A stretch of DNA of 64,000 nt from Thalassobellus sp050294475 (GTDB lineage Bacteria > Bacteroidota > Bacteroidia > Flavobacteriales > Flavobacteriaceae): NCBI GenBank assembly GCA_050294475.1, contig JBNKOE010000011.1:62001-126000 (forward strand), written 5' to 3'. The position numbers and the translations under genes were made by a program. Shown piece by piece: positions 1 through 8,070 of this stretch. The notes under the pieces were generated by a model. The model searched no databases and was not told where the DNA came from. It saw only the letters and a program-made list of their open reading frames with translations. How positions within the stretch are numbered: the first letter of the stretch is position 1; each line of letters starts with the position of its first letter.

Positions 1-271
1 TATCATCTAATCTAGCTCCTTGTGTGCCAAGATTGACAGTTCTTTTTCCTGTTAGCTTTTCAATTTCTGCACTTATAATCGTGTTTTCCACTCTTGAACT
101 TCCTAAAAAAACATAATCTAGTTTTTCTCCTTTTTTTAGACTTAAAATATACTGTGTTTTATTCCTCGGAAAAGAATTATTGTAAACATATGTATATATA
201 TTATCTAAAAAAAATAATACCATAATAATACCTACTAAAATGACTATGCTATTTTTTAAAAATCTTCTCAT
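1..271 (-). CDS. Partial: membrane-anchored SGNH-like partner of the MBOAT acyltransferase
   Basis: Only the first 90 codons lie in the window; the gene runs off the left edge. Its ATG follows directly on the TAA of the MBOAT gene, so the two are probably translated together. Residues about 7-22 form a membrane anchor, and residues 55-60 read FLGSSR, like the block I Ser region of SGNH/GDSL-type proteins. Proteins of this layout next to an MBOAT are commonly the periplasmic partner (AlgJ/AlgX/DltD-like) that moves an acyl group onto the sugar. That role is inferred from motif and position; the C-terminal catalytic Asp-His part cannot be seen. Confidence 0.6.
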   Translation of the reverse strand, partial: MRRFLKNSIVILVGIIMVLFFLDNIYTYVYNNSFPRNKTQYILSLKKGEKLDYVFLGSSRVENTIISAEIEKLTGKRTVNLGTQGARLDD

Positions 272-1705
272 TTAGAATTGAAAATAAATAAAATCTGAAT
301 GCTTTGAATACACCCCTAAAACAATTATTAAAAAAATAATTACTGCTAAAAATATAGTTTTAAACTTACCTACAAAAGGATGTTCAAAATTTATAGATAA
401 CCACTCCGTTAAAACGAAAAACACCAATAAAATCATAGCTTCAATAGAATAACGCTCTATAGATAAATATTGTATTGAAAAACTTAGGTCTAAGATTAAA
501 CGTTTTAAATATGCAAAAGCTTCTGTAATTGTTTTAGCTCTAAAAAATACCCAAGAAATTACAACTAATAAAAATGTTGCAACAATGTTTAACAGGGTAA
601 CTATTCCCGATTTATTAAAATTAACTGATACATTATTTAAATACTTACGGTTTTTATTAAACAGTAAGAGTGGTAAAAAATATATAGCATTTAATAATCC
701 CCAAAAAATGAACGTCCAATTTGCTCCATGCCAAAACCCACTTACTAAAAAAATTATAAAAACATTACGAACCTTTATAAATGATTTTCCTTTACTACCC
801 CCAATTGGTATGTACAAATAATCTCGAAACCATGTAGATAACGATATATGCCAACGTCTCCAAAATTCTGCAATATTTCTTGAGAAATAAGGTTTGTTAA
901 AATTCTGCATAATATCAAATCCTAAAAGTCTTGATAATCCAATCGCAATATCAGAATAGCCTGAAAAATCACCATAAATTTGAAAAGCAAAATATACTGC
1001 ACCAAGAAAAAGACTCAGAGAATTCATGTTTTCGTAATTATCAAATATGACATTTACATAAGTAGCACATGTATCTGCAATAACTATTTTTTTAAATAAT
1101 CCCCAAATAATTAAATAGATTCCAGATACGGCATAATCGTAATTAAAAATTCTTTTAGCACTAAATTGAGGCAATAAATGCGAAGCTCGTTCTATAGGTC
1201 CTGCTACTAATTGAGGAAAAAATGCAACAAAAGCCGCAAAACTAACTAACGACGTTGAATGTTTTATTTTTTTTCTATATACATCAATAGTATAACTCAT
1301 AGTTTGGAACGTATAAAATGATATTCCAACAGGTAAAATAATATTTAATGATGATATATTAAACTCTACATCAATACTTTTCCATGCATTAATCCAATTC
1401 TCAATAAAAAAATTATAATACTTGAAATATCCGAGCACCCCTAAATTAAAAACAATACTTATAGACAACAATACCTTTTTTCTTGTGGGTTTTAATTCTT
1501 TGCTAATAAACTTACCAACAAAATAGTCAACTAAAGTACTGAACGCTATTAACCCAAGAAATCTCCAATCCCACCAACCGTAAAAAATATAACTCGAAAT
1601 TAAAATAAAAACATTCTGAGTTTTTGTTTTATCTTTTAATGAAAACCAATAAACAAAGAAAACTATAATAAAAAAGAAGAAAAAAGTAAATGAATTAAAC
1701 AGCAT
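272..1705 (-). CDS. MBOAT family O-acyltransferase (AlgI-like)
   Basis: 477 residues, the usual size for AlgI-type membrane-bound O-acyltransferases. About ten hydrophobic segments are visible. The two conserved histidine regions of the family are present: WRRWHISLS near residue 287 and FWHGANW near residue 328, the latter with the presumed catalytic His. The family passes an acetyl group across the inner membrane to a periplasmic acceptor that acetylates a polysaccharide. Its start overlaps the stop of the upstream GT4 gene by one base, and the next gene downstream looks like its SGNH partner, so O-acetylation of the glycan made by this locus is the likely job. The exact acceptor sugar cannot be read from sequence. 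Confidence 0.88.
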   Translation of the reverse strand: MLFNSFTFFFFFIIVFFVYWFSLKDKTKTQNVFILISSYIFYGWWDWRFLGLIAFSTLVDYFVGKFISKELKPTRKKVLLSISIVFNLGVLGYFKYYNFFIENWINAWKSIDVEFNISSLNIILPVGISFYTFQTMSYTIDVYRKKIKHSTSLVSFAAFVAFFPQLVAGPIERASHLLPQFSAKRIFNYDYAVSGIYLIIWGLFKKIVIADTCATYVNVIFDNYENMNSLSLFLGAVYFAFQIYGDFSGYSDIAIGLSRLLGFDIMQNFNKPYFSRNIAEFWRRWHISLSTWFRDYLYIPIGGSKGKSFIKVRNVFIIFLVSGFWHGANWTFIFWGLLNAIYFLPLLLFNKNRKYLNNVSVNFNKSGIVTLLNIVATFLLVVISWVFFRAKTITEAFAYLKRLILDLSFSIQYLSIERYSIEAMILLVFFVLTEWLSINFEHPFVGKFKTIFLAVIIFLIIVLGVYSKHSDFIYFQF

Positions 1706-2796
1706 TAAGAATATTTTAATAGTTCTAAATGGTTTTTAACCATCATATCTATGGAAAATCTATTTTCAATGAAAGATCTTGTATTTCCAATAATATGACT
1801 TTTCCCTTCTATTATTTTTAATAGTAATTCTGATAAAGCCTTGATGTTCTTTGCTTCAAATATAAATCCATTTTCATTATTTGTTACAACTTCAATATTA
1901 CCTCCAACAGGCGTTGTTATTACTGGCACATTTGCTGCTAAACTTTCTAAAATTGATAAACTAAAACATTCCATGTGCGTTGGTTGGATGAGATAATCGT
2001 AATGCTGATATAAAGTTTTTAAATTAGATTGACTGCCTTTAAAATTGAAAACAAATTCTAAATGATATTTTGAAACTAAACTAAGTAATTCCACTTTATA
2101 AGGGCCGTCTCCATAAATATCAATCTTTAAATTAGATTTTAAATCATCTGACAGCAAGCTAACTGCTTTAATTAAATCTTGAATCCCTTTGGATGCTCGC
2201 AAATGCGACACCACTAAAAACTTTGGATTTATCAAACTTCTTTCGGTAGTTTTTGGTATAATATCATCAATTAAAACACCATTATAAACGGTTTTGGTTT
2301 TTGGTTTTAAAAAGTAACCAAAGTCGTTTAAAATAGCCTGACTTGTGTAATTGGAAACACCAACAAACAAATCGATGTATTTAAAATACAACCATCCTTT
2401 TAATTTCTTTTTTAATCGCTTTTTTAAAGGATAACCTTCTAATGGTCTTGGATTATGGTCAACCGCAATGATTTTTGCTTTTTGGTGCTTTTTTATTTCA
2501 GCATAAAATGGCGTGCATAATTCTACAAAATGTGTAATAATATGTGAATACAGCACCTTTTGGTTTTTAACATGATTTATAAAATATGGTTCTAAAGCAA
2601 CATCTTCAAAAGGGTAAATTTTGAATGTGTGATACTCACCATGCATTCCTATGTTTGGAAAAAACCAATCGACTTTAATTTGTTGTTCAGAGCATTTTTT
2701 ATTAAAAGCCCAGAAAAAATAATCCATACCGCCAACACGATCTTCAAGAAGTTTGTAGTCACAAATAACAGCGATATGTTTATTATTCATACCCAT
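1705..2796 (-). CDS. Glycosyltransferase family 4
   Basis: 363 residues with the GT-B fold of GT4. The C-terminal half carries FLVVSHLRASKGIQDLI (start of the nucleotide-sugar domain, residues about 195-211) and the acceptor/donor segment SILESLAANVPVITTPVGG near residue 285, where the conserved Glu of the EX7E motif is expected. It would transfer a sugar from an activated nucleotide sugar to the growing glycan at the inner membrane. Two ATGs are possible, at 2796 and 2790; the second gives a 4-base overlap with the upstream stop and fits the tight packing better. It is followed by the MBOAT gene with a one-base overlap. Donor and linkage are unknown. Confidence 0.85.
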   Translation of the reverse strand: MGMNNKHIAVICDYKLLEDRVGGMDYFFWAFNKKCSEQQIKVDWFFPNIGMHGEYHTFKIYPFEDVALEPYFINHVKNQKVLYSHIITHFVELCTPFYAEIKKHQKAKIIAVDHNPRPLEGYPLKKRLKKKLKGWLYFKYIDLFVGVSNYTSQAILNDFGYFLKPKTKTVYNGVLIDDIIPKTTERSLINPKFLVVSHLRASKGIQDLIKAVSLLSDDLKSNLKIDIYGDGPYKVELLSLVSKYHLEFVFNFKGSQSNLKTLYQHYDYLIQPTHMECFSLSILESLAANVPVITTPVGGNIEVVTNNENGFIFEAKNIKALSELLLKIIEGKSHIIGNTRSFIENRFSIDMMVKNHLELLKYS

Positions 2797-4172
2797 TCTG
2801 CTAAACTTAACACTAATTGTTTATTGGTCTCTTTTAAAGAGACACCTACTTGTTGTTTAATAAAGCGTTTGCGATTTACAGAATCTTCATCCTTATTTAA
2901 ATAAACTGAAATGACATTTAAAAGTTCTGTCTTATTTTTTACAATCTTTGAAGAATGACTATTCACTAAATGTTGAATATGAGCATATCCTAAAAAGCGC
3001 TGATCGTCATACAACCCATTACTCGCATTTCCAAAAATAGGATTAATAACAGGCTTATCAAACAACATAAAATCTAAACTCATGGTAGATAGCATATTGA
3101 TATTTAAGTCTGAATATTCCAGTAAAGCTCTTAATTGTTTAACATCATCTAATGTTGGAATACGCTGCGACCATGACTCTTGATGATTAGCTCGCACTTG
3201 TTTCCATTTTGGGAAATTCCACTTGATGAATGGATATTTATCAACTAAAGATTGAAATCGTATTGGGTCTTCGGCTGGAGAGGTTCTAACAATAAAATTA
3301 ACCAGTTCAATCGTCTTATCAAAAATAGCATTAGCAATCGTTTCAATATACAACTCATCATTTTTACTTGTTGAAATATCTCCACAGCTAAAACAAATAG
3401 TCTTTAAATTAAAATCTAAATCGAATTCTGAAATAAAATCTTCTTTTGATAATTTATAATCATCCATCACATATGGCACAAATTGTGGTGTCCCAACTAC
3501 TTTAATCTGTGCTTCGTTGATAGAAGTATAAAACTGAAGTAAATCTCGCTTCATTAAATCACTCCAAACCAAATAATAATCAAAATTAGATGCCATTCTA
3601 CCCTTGGAAGCTAAATTATCCCAGCTAAAAATAAAGGCTACTGTTTTTAGTTTCTTTTGTTGTGCTGCATAAACCAATGGCGCAATATAAGGAGGTCGTT
3701 GATGCGTAAAAAACAACAAACTAAATTGTTCCTTTTCTAAAATAGAACCATAAGCTTTTGTAATTCTATGATTGCAAAATGTTTTATTCTGAAACTTTTG
3801 AAACTGTTGTATATTCGACTCCGAATGAAAAAAAGCAGTTAATTTATATATAAAACGAGTTGCATACCCTCTGGTTGTTTTTAACTTAGAATCATTTGTT
3901 TTTAAATTATCTTGAATGCCTAAGTTCCCTTTTTGATGCAATTTAAGATGGGCTATTTCCTTAGCCTTTCTAAAAAACCAGGTTTTAAAGGTTTCTTCAA
4001 AAACATCTAATTCAATAACTCTAATATTTGTGTGTGCTTTATAAATAGCTTTTGGTAAACATGACAAAATAACAACCTCATCAAAAGTATCTTCGGCATA
4101 TTTTAAAAAATCACTTAAAATAAAATTTCTAAAGCCAACGCCATCAGTAATTACAAGTCCAAGTTTTTTCAT
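2787..4172 (-). CDS. Putative GT-B type transferase of surface carbohydrate synthesis
   Basis: 461 residues. I cannot place it in a named CAZy family with certainty. It opens with a Rossmann-like segment (LGLVITDGVGFRNFILSDF) and has FIFSWDNLASKG near residue 183 and VGTPQFVPY near residue 227, which resemble GT-B proteins annotated as surface carbohydrate biosynthesis or CDP-glycerol phosphotransferase-like. There is no signal peptide or membrane segment, so it should be cytoplasmic. It starts on the last base of the neuC stop and overlaps the following GT4 gene, so it belongs to the same operon as the nonulosonic acid genes. A sugar or sugar-phosphate transferase role is inferred mainly from context. 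Confidence 0.55.
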   Translation of the reverse strand: MKKLGLVITDGVGFRNFILSDFLKYAEDTFDEVVILSCLPKAIYKAHTNIRVIELDVFEETFKTWFFRKAKEIAHLKLHQKGNLGIQDNLKTNDSKLKTTRGYATRFIYKLTAFFHSESNIQQFQKFQNKTFCNHRITKAYGSILEKEQFSLLFFTHQRPPYIAPLVYAAQQKKLKTVAFIFSWDNLASKGRMASNFDYYLVWSDLMKRDLLQFYTSINEAQIKVVGTPQFVPYVMDDYKLSKEDFISEFDLDFNLKTICFSCGDISTSKNDELYIETIANAIFDKTIELVNFIVRTSPAEDPIRFQSLVDKYPFIKWNFPKWKQVRANHQESWSQRIPTLDDVKQLRALLEYSDLNINMLSTMSLDFMLFDKPVINPIFGNASNGLYDDQRFLGYAHIQHLVNSHSSKIVKNKTELLNVISVYLNKDEDSVNRKRFIKQQVGVSLKETNKQLVLSLAEWV

Positions 4173-5296
4173 TAAAGCTCTCTAAATTGTTTTTGATGAT
4201 TTGTTTTCCAAAGTAAATCTGTCTGTAGTACTTTTAAAAATGCTTCAGCACTATTTCCGTTACCAAAATTATTGGTTTCTTTAGGAAAACTGATGTTTTT
4301 TATCAGACCAATACTATTCAAAATCTCCTGGCTCGTATAATCAGAATTAATAATAGCTTTTGAAAAAGTTCTATTATTTTGCCTTGAGCCAATATTAATA
4401 GTAGGAATTCCATAATACGGCGCTTCCCTCACGCCTGCACTACTATTGCCAATTATAAATTCGGAATGTTTTAGCAAGGTTAGAAAATATTCAAACCTAA
4501 CCGACGGAAATACTCTAAAATTTGAATGCCCATTAAACAGTTGGTAAGCGTCTAAAATAGTTTGACTTCCCATGTCGTTATTCGGATAAATAACCACATA
4601 GTTTTTACCACTTTTTATTAATGCCTTTACAAATTCCTTTGCATAATATTCCATTTGAATATGCTCCGTAGTTACAGGATGAAACATGGCAACACTATAG
4701 ATTTCAAAAGGAATATTATAATACGTTTTAACAGTTTGTATGTCTGGCAACGTATTTGAAAACATAATATCTACGTCTGGAGAACCAATACTATAAATAG
4801 ATTCTGGCAACTCGCCCATTTGTTTTAACAACAACTTTGCTTTTTCATTGGCCACAAAATGAATATGACTCATCTTACTAGTGGCATGCCTTAATAATTC
4901 GTCAATAGTACCCGATAATTCACCTCCCTCTACATGCGCCACCAAAATATTATTTAAACTCCCTACAATAGCTCCTGCCAAAGCTTCCACACGATCGCCA
5001 TGAATAACAATTAAATTGGGTTGCACTTCTTTAACAAATTTAGAAAAACCTGTAATGGTTTTTGCTAGTGTTAAATCCATACTAGCTTCATCAGTATCGT
5101 TTCTAAAAGTTGAAATATTTCTAAAACCACAACGCTCTACTTCAATAAGTGTGTAACCATACGTTTCAAGAAGATGCATGCCAGTCACAAAAATATAAGG
5201 CTTAAAATCTTGGTGATCCTCAAGAATTTGAATCAGCGGTTTCATTTTACCGAAATCGGCACGGGTTCCTGTTAAAAATGCTATTTTTTTATGCAT
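4172..5296 (-). CDS. neuC: UDP-N-acetylglucosamine 2-epimerase, hydrolysing (NeuC-type)
   Basis: 374 residues, typical for hydrolysing UDP-GlcNAc 2-epimerases that release ManNAc (or a related 6-deoxy di-N-acetyl sugar) for sialic or legionaminic acid synthesis. Visible motifs are TGTRADFGKMKPL at the N-terminus, IHGDRVEALAGA near residue 98 and HVEGGELSGTIDELLRH near residue 120, all parts of the NeuC active site. NeuB and NeuA follow upstream on the same strand, so the three steps of a CMP-nonulosonate pathway are together. Sequence alone does not separate the neuraminate from the legionaminate branch. The gene has its own -7 box at 5313-5320 and lies directly beside the repeat cluster. Confidence 0.88.
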   Translation of the reverse strand: MHKKIAFLTGTRADFGKMKPLIQILEDHQDFKPYIFVTGMHLLETYGYTLIEVERCGFRNISTFRNDTDEASMDLTLAKTITGFSKFVKEVQPNLIVIHGDRVEALAGAIVGSLNNILVAHVEGGELSGTIDELLRHATSKMSHIHFVANEKAKLLLKQMGELPESIYSIGSPDVDIMFSNTLPDIQTVKTYYNIPFEIYSVAMFHPVTTEHIQMEYYAKEFVKALIKSGKNYVVIYPNNDMGSQTILDAYQLFNGHSNFRVFPSVRFEYFLTLLKHSEFIIGNSSAGVREAPYYGIPTINIGSRQNNRTFSKAIINSDYTSQEILNSIGLIKNISFPKETNNFGNGNSAEAFLKVLQTDLLWKTNHQKQFREL

Positions 5297-5312
5297 ATAT
5301 TTTTACTTCCAA

Positions 5313-5320
5313 CAAATATA
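5313..5320 (-). promoter_or_regulatory. Putative -7 promoter element of neuC
   Basis: On the minus strand this reads TATATTTG, a full match to the Bacteroidota -7 consensus TAnnTTTG, 16 bases before the neuC ATG. No clear TTG -33 box is seen at the right distance, because that position lies at the edge of the REP-like repeats. It could give neuC and downstream genes expression independent of the long upstream operon. Confidence 0.45.
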
Positions 5321-5360
5321 AAACTTTAATCATTGTTAGATTGAAATGCTCTATTTTTTG

Positions 5361-5479
5361 TCAGACTGAGCTTGTCGAAGTCTATATATATTTTTTGTTT
5401 CATTACCCCTTCGACAGGCTCAGGGTGACATACGTATTCTTAATAATATTTTCCTTGTCAGACTGAGCTTGTTGAAGTC
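5361..5479. repeat. Composite REP-like repeat, left copy (three palindromic units)
   Basis: Three copies of a 22-24 nt unit in alternating orientation: forward at 5361-5382 (core CTGAGCTTGTCGAAG), reverse at 5407-5430 (core CTTCGACAGGCTCAG), forward at 5458-5479. The spacers are also conserved with the right-hand copy at 5960-6076, so this is a 119-nt direct repeat and not only scattered short units. The last unit supplies the final codons and stop of the GIY-YIG gene. Inverted unit pairs can fold into long hairpins. Confidence 0.85.
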
Positions 5480-5784
5480 CCACCATCTTTTCCAAACTGT
5501 GTATAGTTTTTAGAGTATTTTATTAACCTATCCCAATCTTGGTCTATTAAAGCTTGTTTTTTTCTTCTGCTCCATCCTTTTATTTTTTTCTCAAATATAA
5601 TTGCTTGAGAAGGTTCTGTAAACATTTCAAACCATACCAATTCCACAGGTCGCCTTTTATAAGTATATGCGTATGTATCAATCCCTGAATTATGCTCAAA
5701 CAACCTTCTTTTAAGATTATTTGTAAACCCTGTATAAAAAGAATCATCTTTACACTTTACGATATAAACAAAATAGTTTTTCAT
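5458..5784 (-). CDS. GIY-YIG family endonuclease (UvrC-N-like, YhbQ-type) lying inside the repeats
   Basis: 108 residues. The GIY-YIG domain fills residues about 3-80: FVYIVKC (GIY-like), YTGFTNNLKRRLFEH (YIG-like plus conserved Arg), and FEKKIKGWSRRKKQALI with the metal-binding Glu. Small single-domain proteins of this kind are putative DNA endonucleases; the cellular role is not established. The gene lies between two long composite REP-like repeats, and its tail (GTSTSSV and the TGA) is encoded by repeat unit 5458-5479. This recalls the REP-associated transposases of other bacteria, so a role in moving or copying the repeats is a reasonable guess, but it is inference. It interrupts the neuC-neuB order. 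Confidence 0.82.
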   Translation of the reverse strand: MKNYFVYIVKCKDDSFYTGFTNNLKRRLFEHNSGIDTYAYTYKRRPVELVWFEMFTEPSQAIIFEKKIKGWSRRKKQALIDQDWDRLIKYSKNYTQFGKDGGTSTSSV

Positions 5785-5806
5785 AATTAATGCTTTTATC
5801 TAAAAA

Positions 5807-5879
5807 CCCTTCGGCAGGCTCAGGGTGACATATGTGTTCTTAATAATATTTTCCTTGTCAGACTGAGCTTGTCGAAGTC
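5807..5879. repeat. Composite REP-like repeat, middle copy (two units, 73 nt)
   Basis: A reverse unit (5807-5830) and a forward unit (5858-5879) separated by the spacer found also at 5407-5479 and 6004-6076. All three copies are exactly 73 nt from first to last base and share the spacer segment TTCTTAATAATATTTTCCT, so they arose by copying of the whole composite. It lies just upstream of the GIY-YIG start codon. Confidence 0.85.
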
Positions 5880-5902
5880 TTATAACAATTGCCTCTCCCA
5901 TG

Positions 5903-5926
5903 GAGCTTCAACAGGCTCTACTTGAC
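5903..5926. repeat. Degenerate REP-like unit
   Basis: The unit reads AGCTTCAACAGGCTCTACTT and then GACA, a diverged reverse-oriented copy of the same family. It sits in the 403-nt non-coding stretch between the GIY-YIG gene and neuB, which holds nothing but members of this repeat family. Confidence 0.65.
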
Positions 5927-5959
5927 ATACCTTACATTGTTTTTATTTACACAGCACTG

Positions 5960-6076
5960 TCAGACTGAGCCTGTCGAAGTCTATATATATTTTGTTTCAT
6001 TACCCCTTCAACAAGCTCAGGGTGACATATATGTTCTTAATAATATTTTCCTTGTCAGACTGAGCTTGTCGAAGTC
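5960..6076. repeat. Composite REP-like repeat, right copy (three units, 117 nt)
   Basis: Forward unit 5960-5981, reverse unit 6004-6027 and forward unit 6055-6076. Unit order and both spacers match the left copy at 5361-5479; the first spacer is shorter by two T residues. The two long copies therefore bracket the GIY-YIG gene as direct repeats about 600 nt apart. Confidence 0.85.
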
Positions 6077-6100
6077 TTTTAGAAAGGAATCCTAGCAAAC

Positions 6101-6124
6101 AGCTTCGACAGGTTCAGCTTAACA
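6101..6124. repeat. REP-like unit, reverse orientation
   Basis: The core CTTCGACAGGTTCAG with flanking AG and CTTAACA matches the family with a few changes. It lies 60 bases past the stop codon of neuB. Confidence 0.7.
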
Positions 6125-6187
6125 TACCTCAACATTGTTTTTTAACCTACTACTAAACCTATCAGAGACTCTGTATTACAATAAACT

Positions 6188-7228
6188 TTATTCAATATCT
6201 TCCCAAGTTAGTTGCACATCATTTTCAATATCCCTAGTAGCTTTTTTACCTAAAATACTTTCAAAATGTTCTGCTAAAATTTTACCAGTACCAGGTCGTT
6301 TCACCCAAATATTATCTTTGGTAAACACCTCCCCTTTTTTAATGTTTGAAATACTGCAAACTGTTGCAAACGCAAAATCGATAGTAACCTGTTCCTCCTT
6401 AGTTGGTTCTTTTATACCACCTCGCATTAAAGACATTTCTTTACTACCTATTATAAGTTCTTTACAGGCTGTTTCATCCATACTACATATAATATCGGGA
6501 CCTTGACGCTGCATGTGATCTGTAAAATGGCGCTCTAAAATGGAAGCTCCCAAAGCCACAGCACCCAAACACGCATTATTATTTAAGGTATGATCACTTA
6601 ATCCGAAAACTTTTTCGGGAAATGCTTTGTGCAATTCCATCATCGCACCAAAACGCACCAAATGGCTTGGCGTTGGATATAAATTTGTTGTATGGAGAAG
6701 GGCTATTGGTACTTTATATTCATCAAAAATTTCAACGGCTTTTTTAACGCTTTCAATCGTGTTCATACCGGTGCTTAAAATAACTGGTTTTCCAAATTGA
6801 GCAATATGTTCTAATAACGGGTAATTGTTACACTCACCAGACCCAATTTTATATGCAGGCACGTCAAAACGTTTCAAACGCTCTGCTGCAGCTCTTGAAA
6901 ATGGTGTTGATATAAAAATCATGCCCTTGCTTTCTACATAGTTTTTTAATTCTAATTCGTCTGCTTCATTAAGTGCACAACGTTCCATAATGTCATAAAT
7001 AGAAACATCTGCGTTTCCAGGAATCACGTTTTTAGCAACACCACTCATTTCATCTTCGACAATATGAGTTTGATGCTTTACCACCTCAACGCCTGCTCTA
7101 TGAGCCGCATCTACCATTTCTTTAGCAATTTTTAAAGAGCCTTCATGGTTAATACCTATTTCGGCTATTACCAAGGGTGGATAGTCCTGTCCTATTTTAC
7201 GTCCTGAAATCTCTATGAATGGATTCAT
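6188..7228 (-). CDS. neuB: N-acetylneuraminate (nonulosonate) synthase, NeuB
   Basis: 346 residues from the ATG at 7228. An upstream in-frame GTG at 7252 lies inside a REP-like unit and is not a credible start. The TIM-barrel part begins with VIAEIGINHEGSLKIAKEMV and holds STPFSRAAAERL and YKIGSGE; the C-terminal 60 residues form the SAF/antifreeze-like domain (IKKGEVFTKDNIWVKRPG) that closes the active site in NeuB enzymes. It condenses phosphoenolpyruvate with ManNAc or a 6-deoxy diacetamido hexose to give a nine-carbon acid. neuA lies upstream and neuC downstream on the same strand, with repeats on both sides. Confidence 0.9.
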   Translation of the reverse strand: MNPFIEISGRKIGQDYPPLVIAEIGINHEGSLKIAKEMVDAAHRAGVEVVKHQTHIVEDEMSGVAKNVIPGNADVSIYDIMERCALNEADELELKNYVESKGMIFISTPFSRAAAERLKRFDVPAYKIGSGECNNYPLLEHIAQFGKPVILSTGMNTIESVKKAVEIFDEYKVPIALLHTTNLYPTPSHLVRFGAMMELHKAFPEKVFGLSDHTLNNNACLGAVALGASILERHFTDHMQRQGPDIICSMDETACKELIIGSKEMSLMRGGIKEPTKEEQVTIDFAFATVCSISNIKKGEVFTKDNIWVKRPGTGKILAEHFESILGKKATRDIENDVQLTWEDIE

Positions 7229-7251
7229 ATATTTTTTGTTTCTTAAAAACA

Positions 7252-7275
7252 CCCTTCGACAAGCTCAGGGTGGCA
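7252..7275. repeat. REP-like unit, reverse orientation
   Basis: Reads CCCTTCGACAAGCTCAGGGT and then GGCA, a close copy of the reverse unit at 5407. It begins 23 bases upstream of the chosen neuB start. Confidence 0.75.
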
Positions 7276-7339
7276 TTTTACAATATTTTAATATCTTCCG
7301 GATGGCCTCTGTTATATGGCTAACTTTAAACAAACCAAA

Positions 7340-7363
7340 AGCTTCGACAAGCTCAGCTTGACA
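7340..7363. repeat. REP-like unit, reverse orientation
   Basis: Reads AGCTTCGACAAGCTCAGCTT and then GACA. Together with the forward unit at 7394-7415 it forms an inverted pair in the neuA-neuB junction, comparable to the pairs around the GIY-YIG gene. Confidence 0.75.
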
Positions 7364-7393
7364 ACATTATACACTTCCCTTAACAATATTTGG

Positions 7394-7415
7394 TCAGACT
7401 GAACTTGCCGAAGTC
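7394..7415. repeat. REP-like unit, forward orientation, overlapping the 3' end of neuA
   Basis: Reads TCAGACTGAACTTGCCGAAG then TC. On the minus strand it encodes the last residues (TSASSV) and the TGA stop of neuA, the same arrangement as at the end of the GIY-YIG gene. Confidence 0.8.
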
Positions 7416-8065
7416 TTGTTCAACAAAAACTCAGCATACTCAAAATCTTCCTGTGTATCAATATCTACTTTTCCAAAGAAATGTTCAATTACAAATGGAT
7501 AAGCATCTTCAGTTATGATTTCTCCATTTAAAATACAGACAGCTTTTGTTATATACAATAATCCGTTTTCATAAAACAATGGTTTTAAATCTTGACTTCT
7601 TTGTCCTAAAACATAGTTATAAGGTTTAAATTTTTGATCTTCAATTATCCCTAATTTATCTGTGTTTCTTGAAACAGTAAACAAACTATTACAATTGTTT
7701 TCAACAAAAGTTTTATACACTATAGTCATCATGTCTTTTGGTCGTAATGGATTTGTTGGCTGCAATAAAACAACGTTTACAACACTATCATCAATCGATT
7801 CTAAAACATGTTTTAAGGCTGTCACCGTAGGTTCTAAATCACCTGACAGCTCTTGAGGCCTATCAATTACTAAAGCCCCGTGTTGTAAGGCTATGGCTTT
7901 TATTTCTTTTTCATCTGTTGTTACGTAAACAGCATCAATAAAGTCATGCTCCTTAGCATAATTGATACTGTGAACCAACAACGGAATGCCCCCCAATAAC
8001 TTAATATTTTTATTGGGTAAACGTTTGGAGTTTCCCCTAGCTGGTATGATGGCTATGGTTTTCAA
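7394..8065 (-). CDS. neuA: CMP-nonulosonate cytidylyltransferase, NeuA-type
   Basis: 223 residues. The N-terminal nucleotide-binding signature IIPARGNSKRLPNKN is intact, followed by LLQPTNPLRP near residue 100 and VDIDTQEDFEYAE at the C-terminus, all standard for CMP-sialic acid synthetases. It activates the nonulosonic acid made by NeuB with CTP so that a transferase can add it to the glycan. The protein ends in TSASSV, encoded by a REP-like unit, so the natural C-terminus has probably been replaced or extended by repeat sequence. It follows the GT11 gene with a five-base gap, which ties it to the large operon. Confidence 0.88.
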   Translation of the reverse strand: MKTIAIIPARGNSKRLPNKNIKLLGGIPLLVHSINYAKEHDFIDAVYVTTDEKEIKAIALQHGALVIDRPQELSGDLEPTVTALKHVLESIDDSVVNVVLLQPTNPLRPKDMMTIVYKTFVENNCNSLFTVSRNTDKLGIIEDQKFKPYNYVLGQRSQDLKPLFYENGLLYITKAVCILNGEIITEDAYPFVIEHFFGKVDIDTQEDFEYAEFLLNKTSASSV

Positions 8066-8070
8066 ATGAA

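Noticed and set aside
5889..6095. 68-codon plus-strand open frame
   Set aside because: It consists almost wholly of REP-like repeat sequence and has no protein-like features.
7229..7252. GTG start that would extend NeuB by eight residues
   Set aside because: The GTG is inside a REP-like unit, and the ATG at 7228 gives the usual family N-terminus.
5361..7415. Regularly looking short repeats that could be taken for a CRISPR array
   Set aside because: Units alternate in orientation, spacing is irregular, and the spacers are themselves conserved between copies. No cas gene is near.
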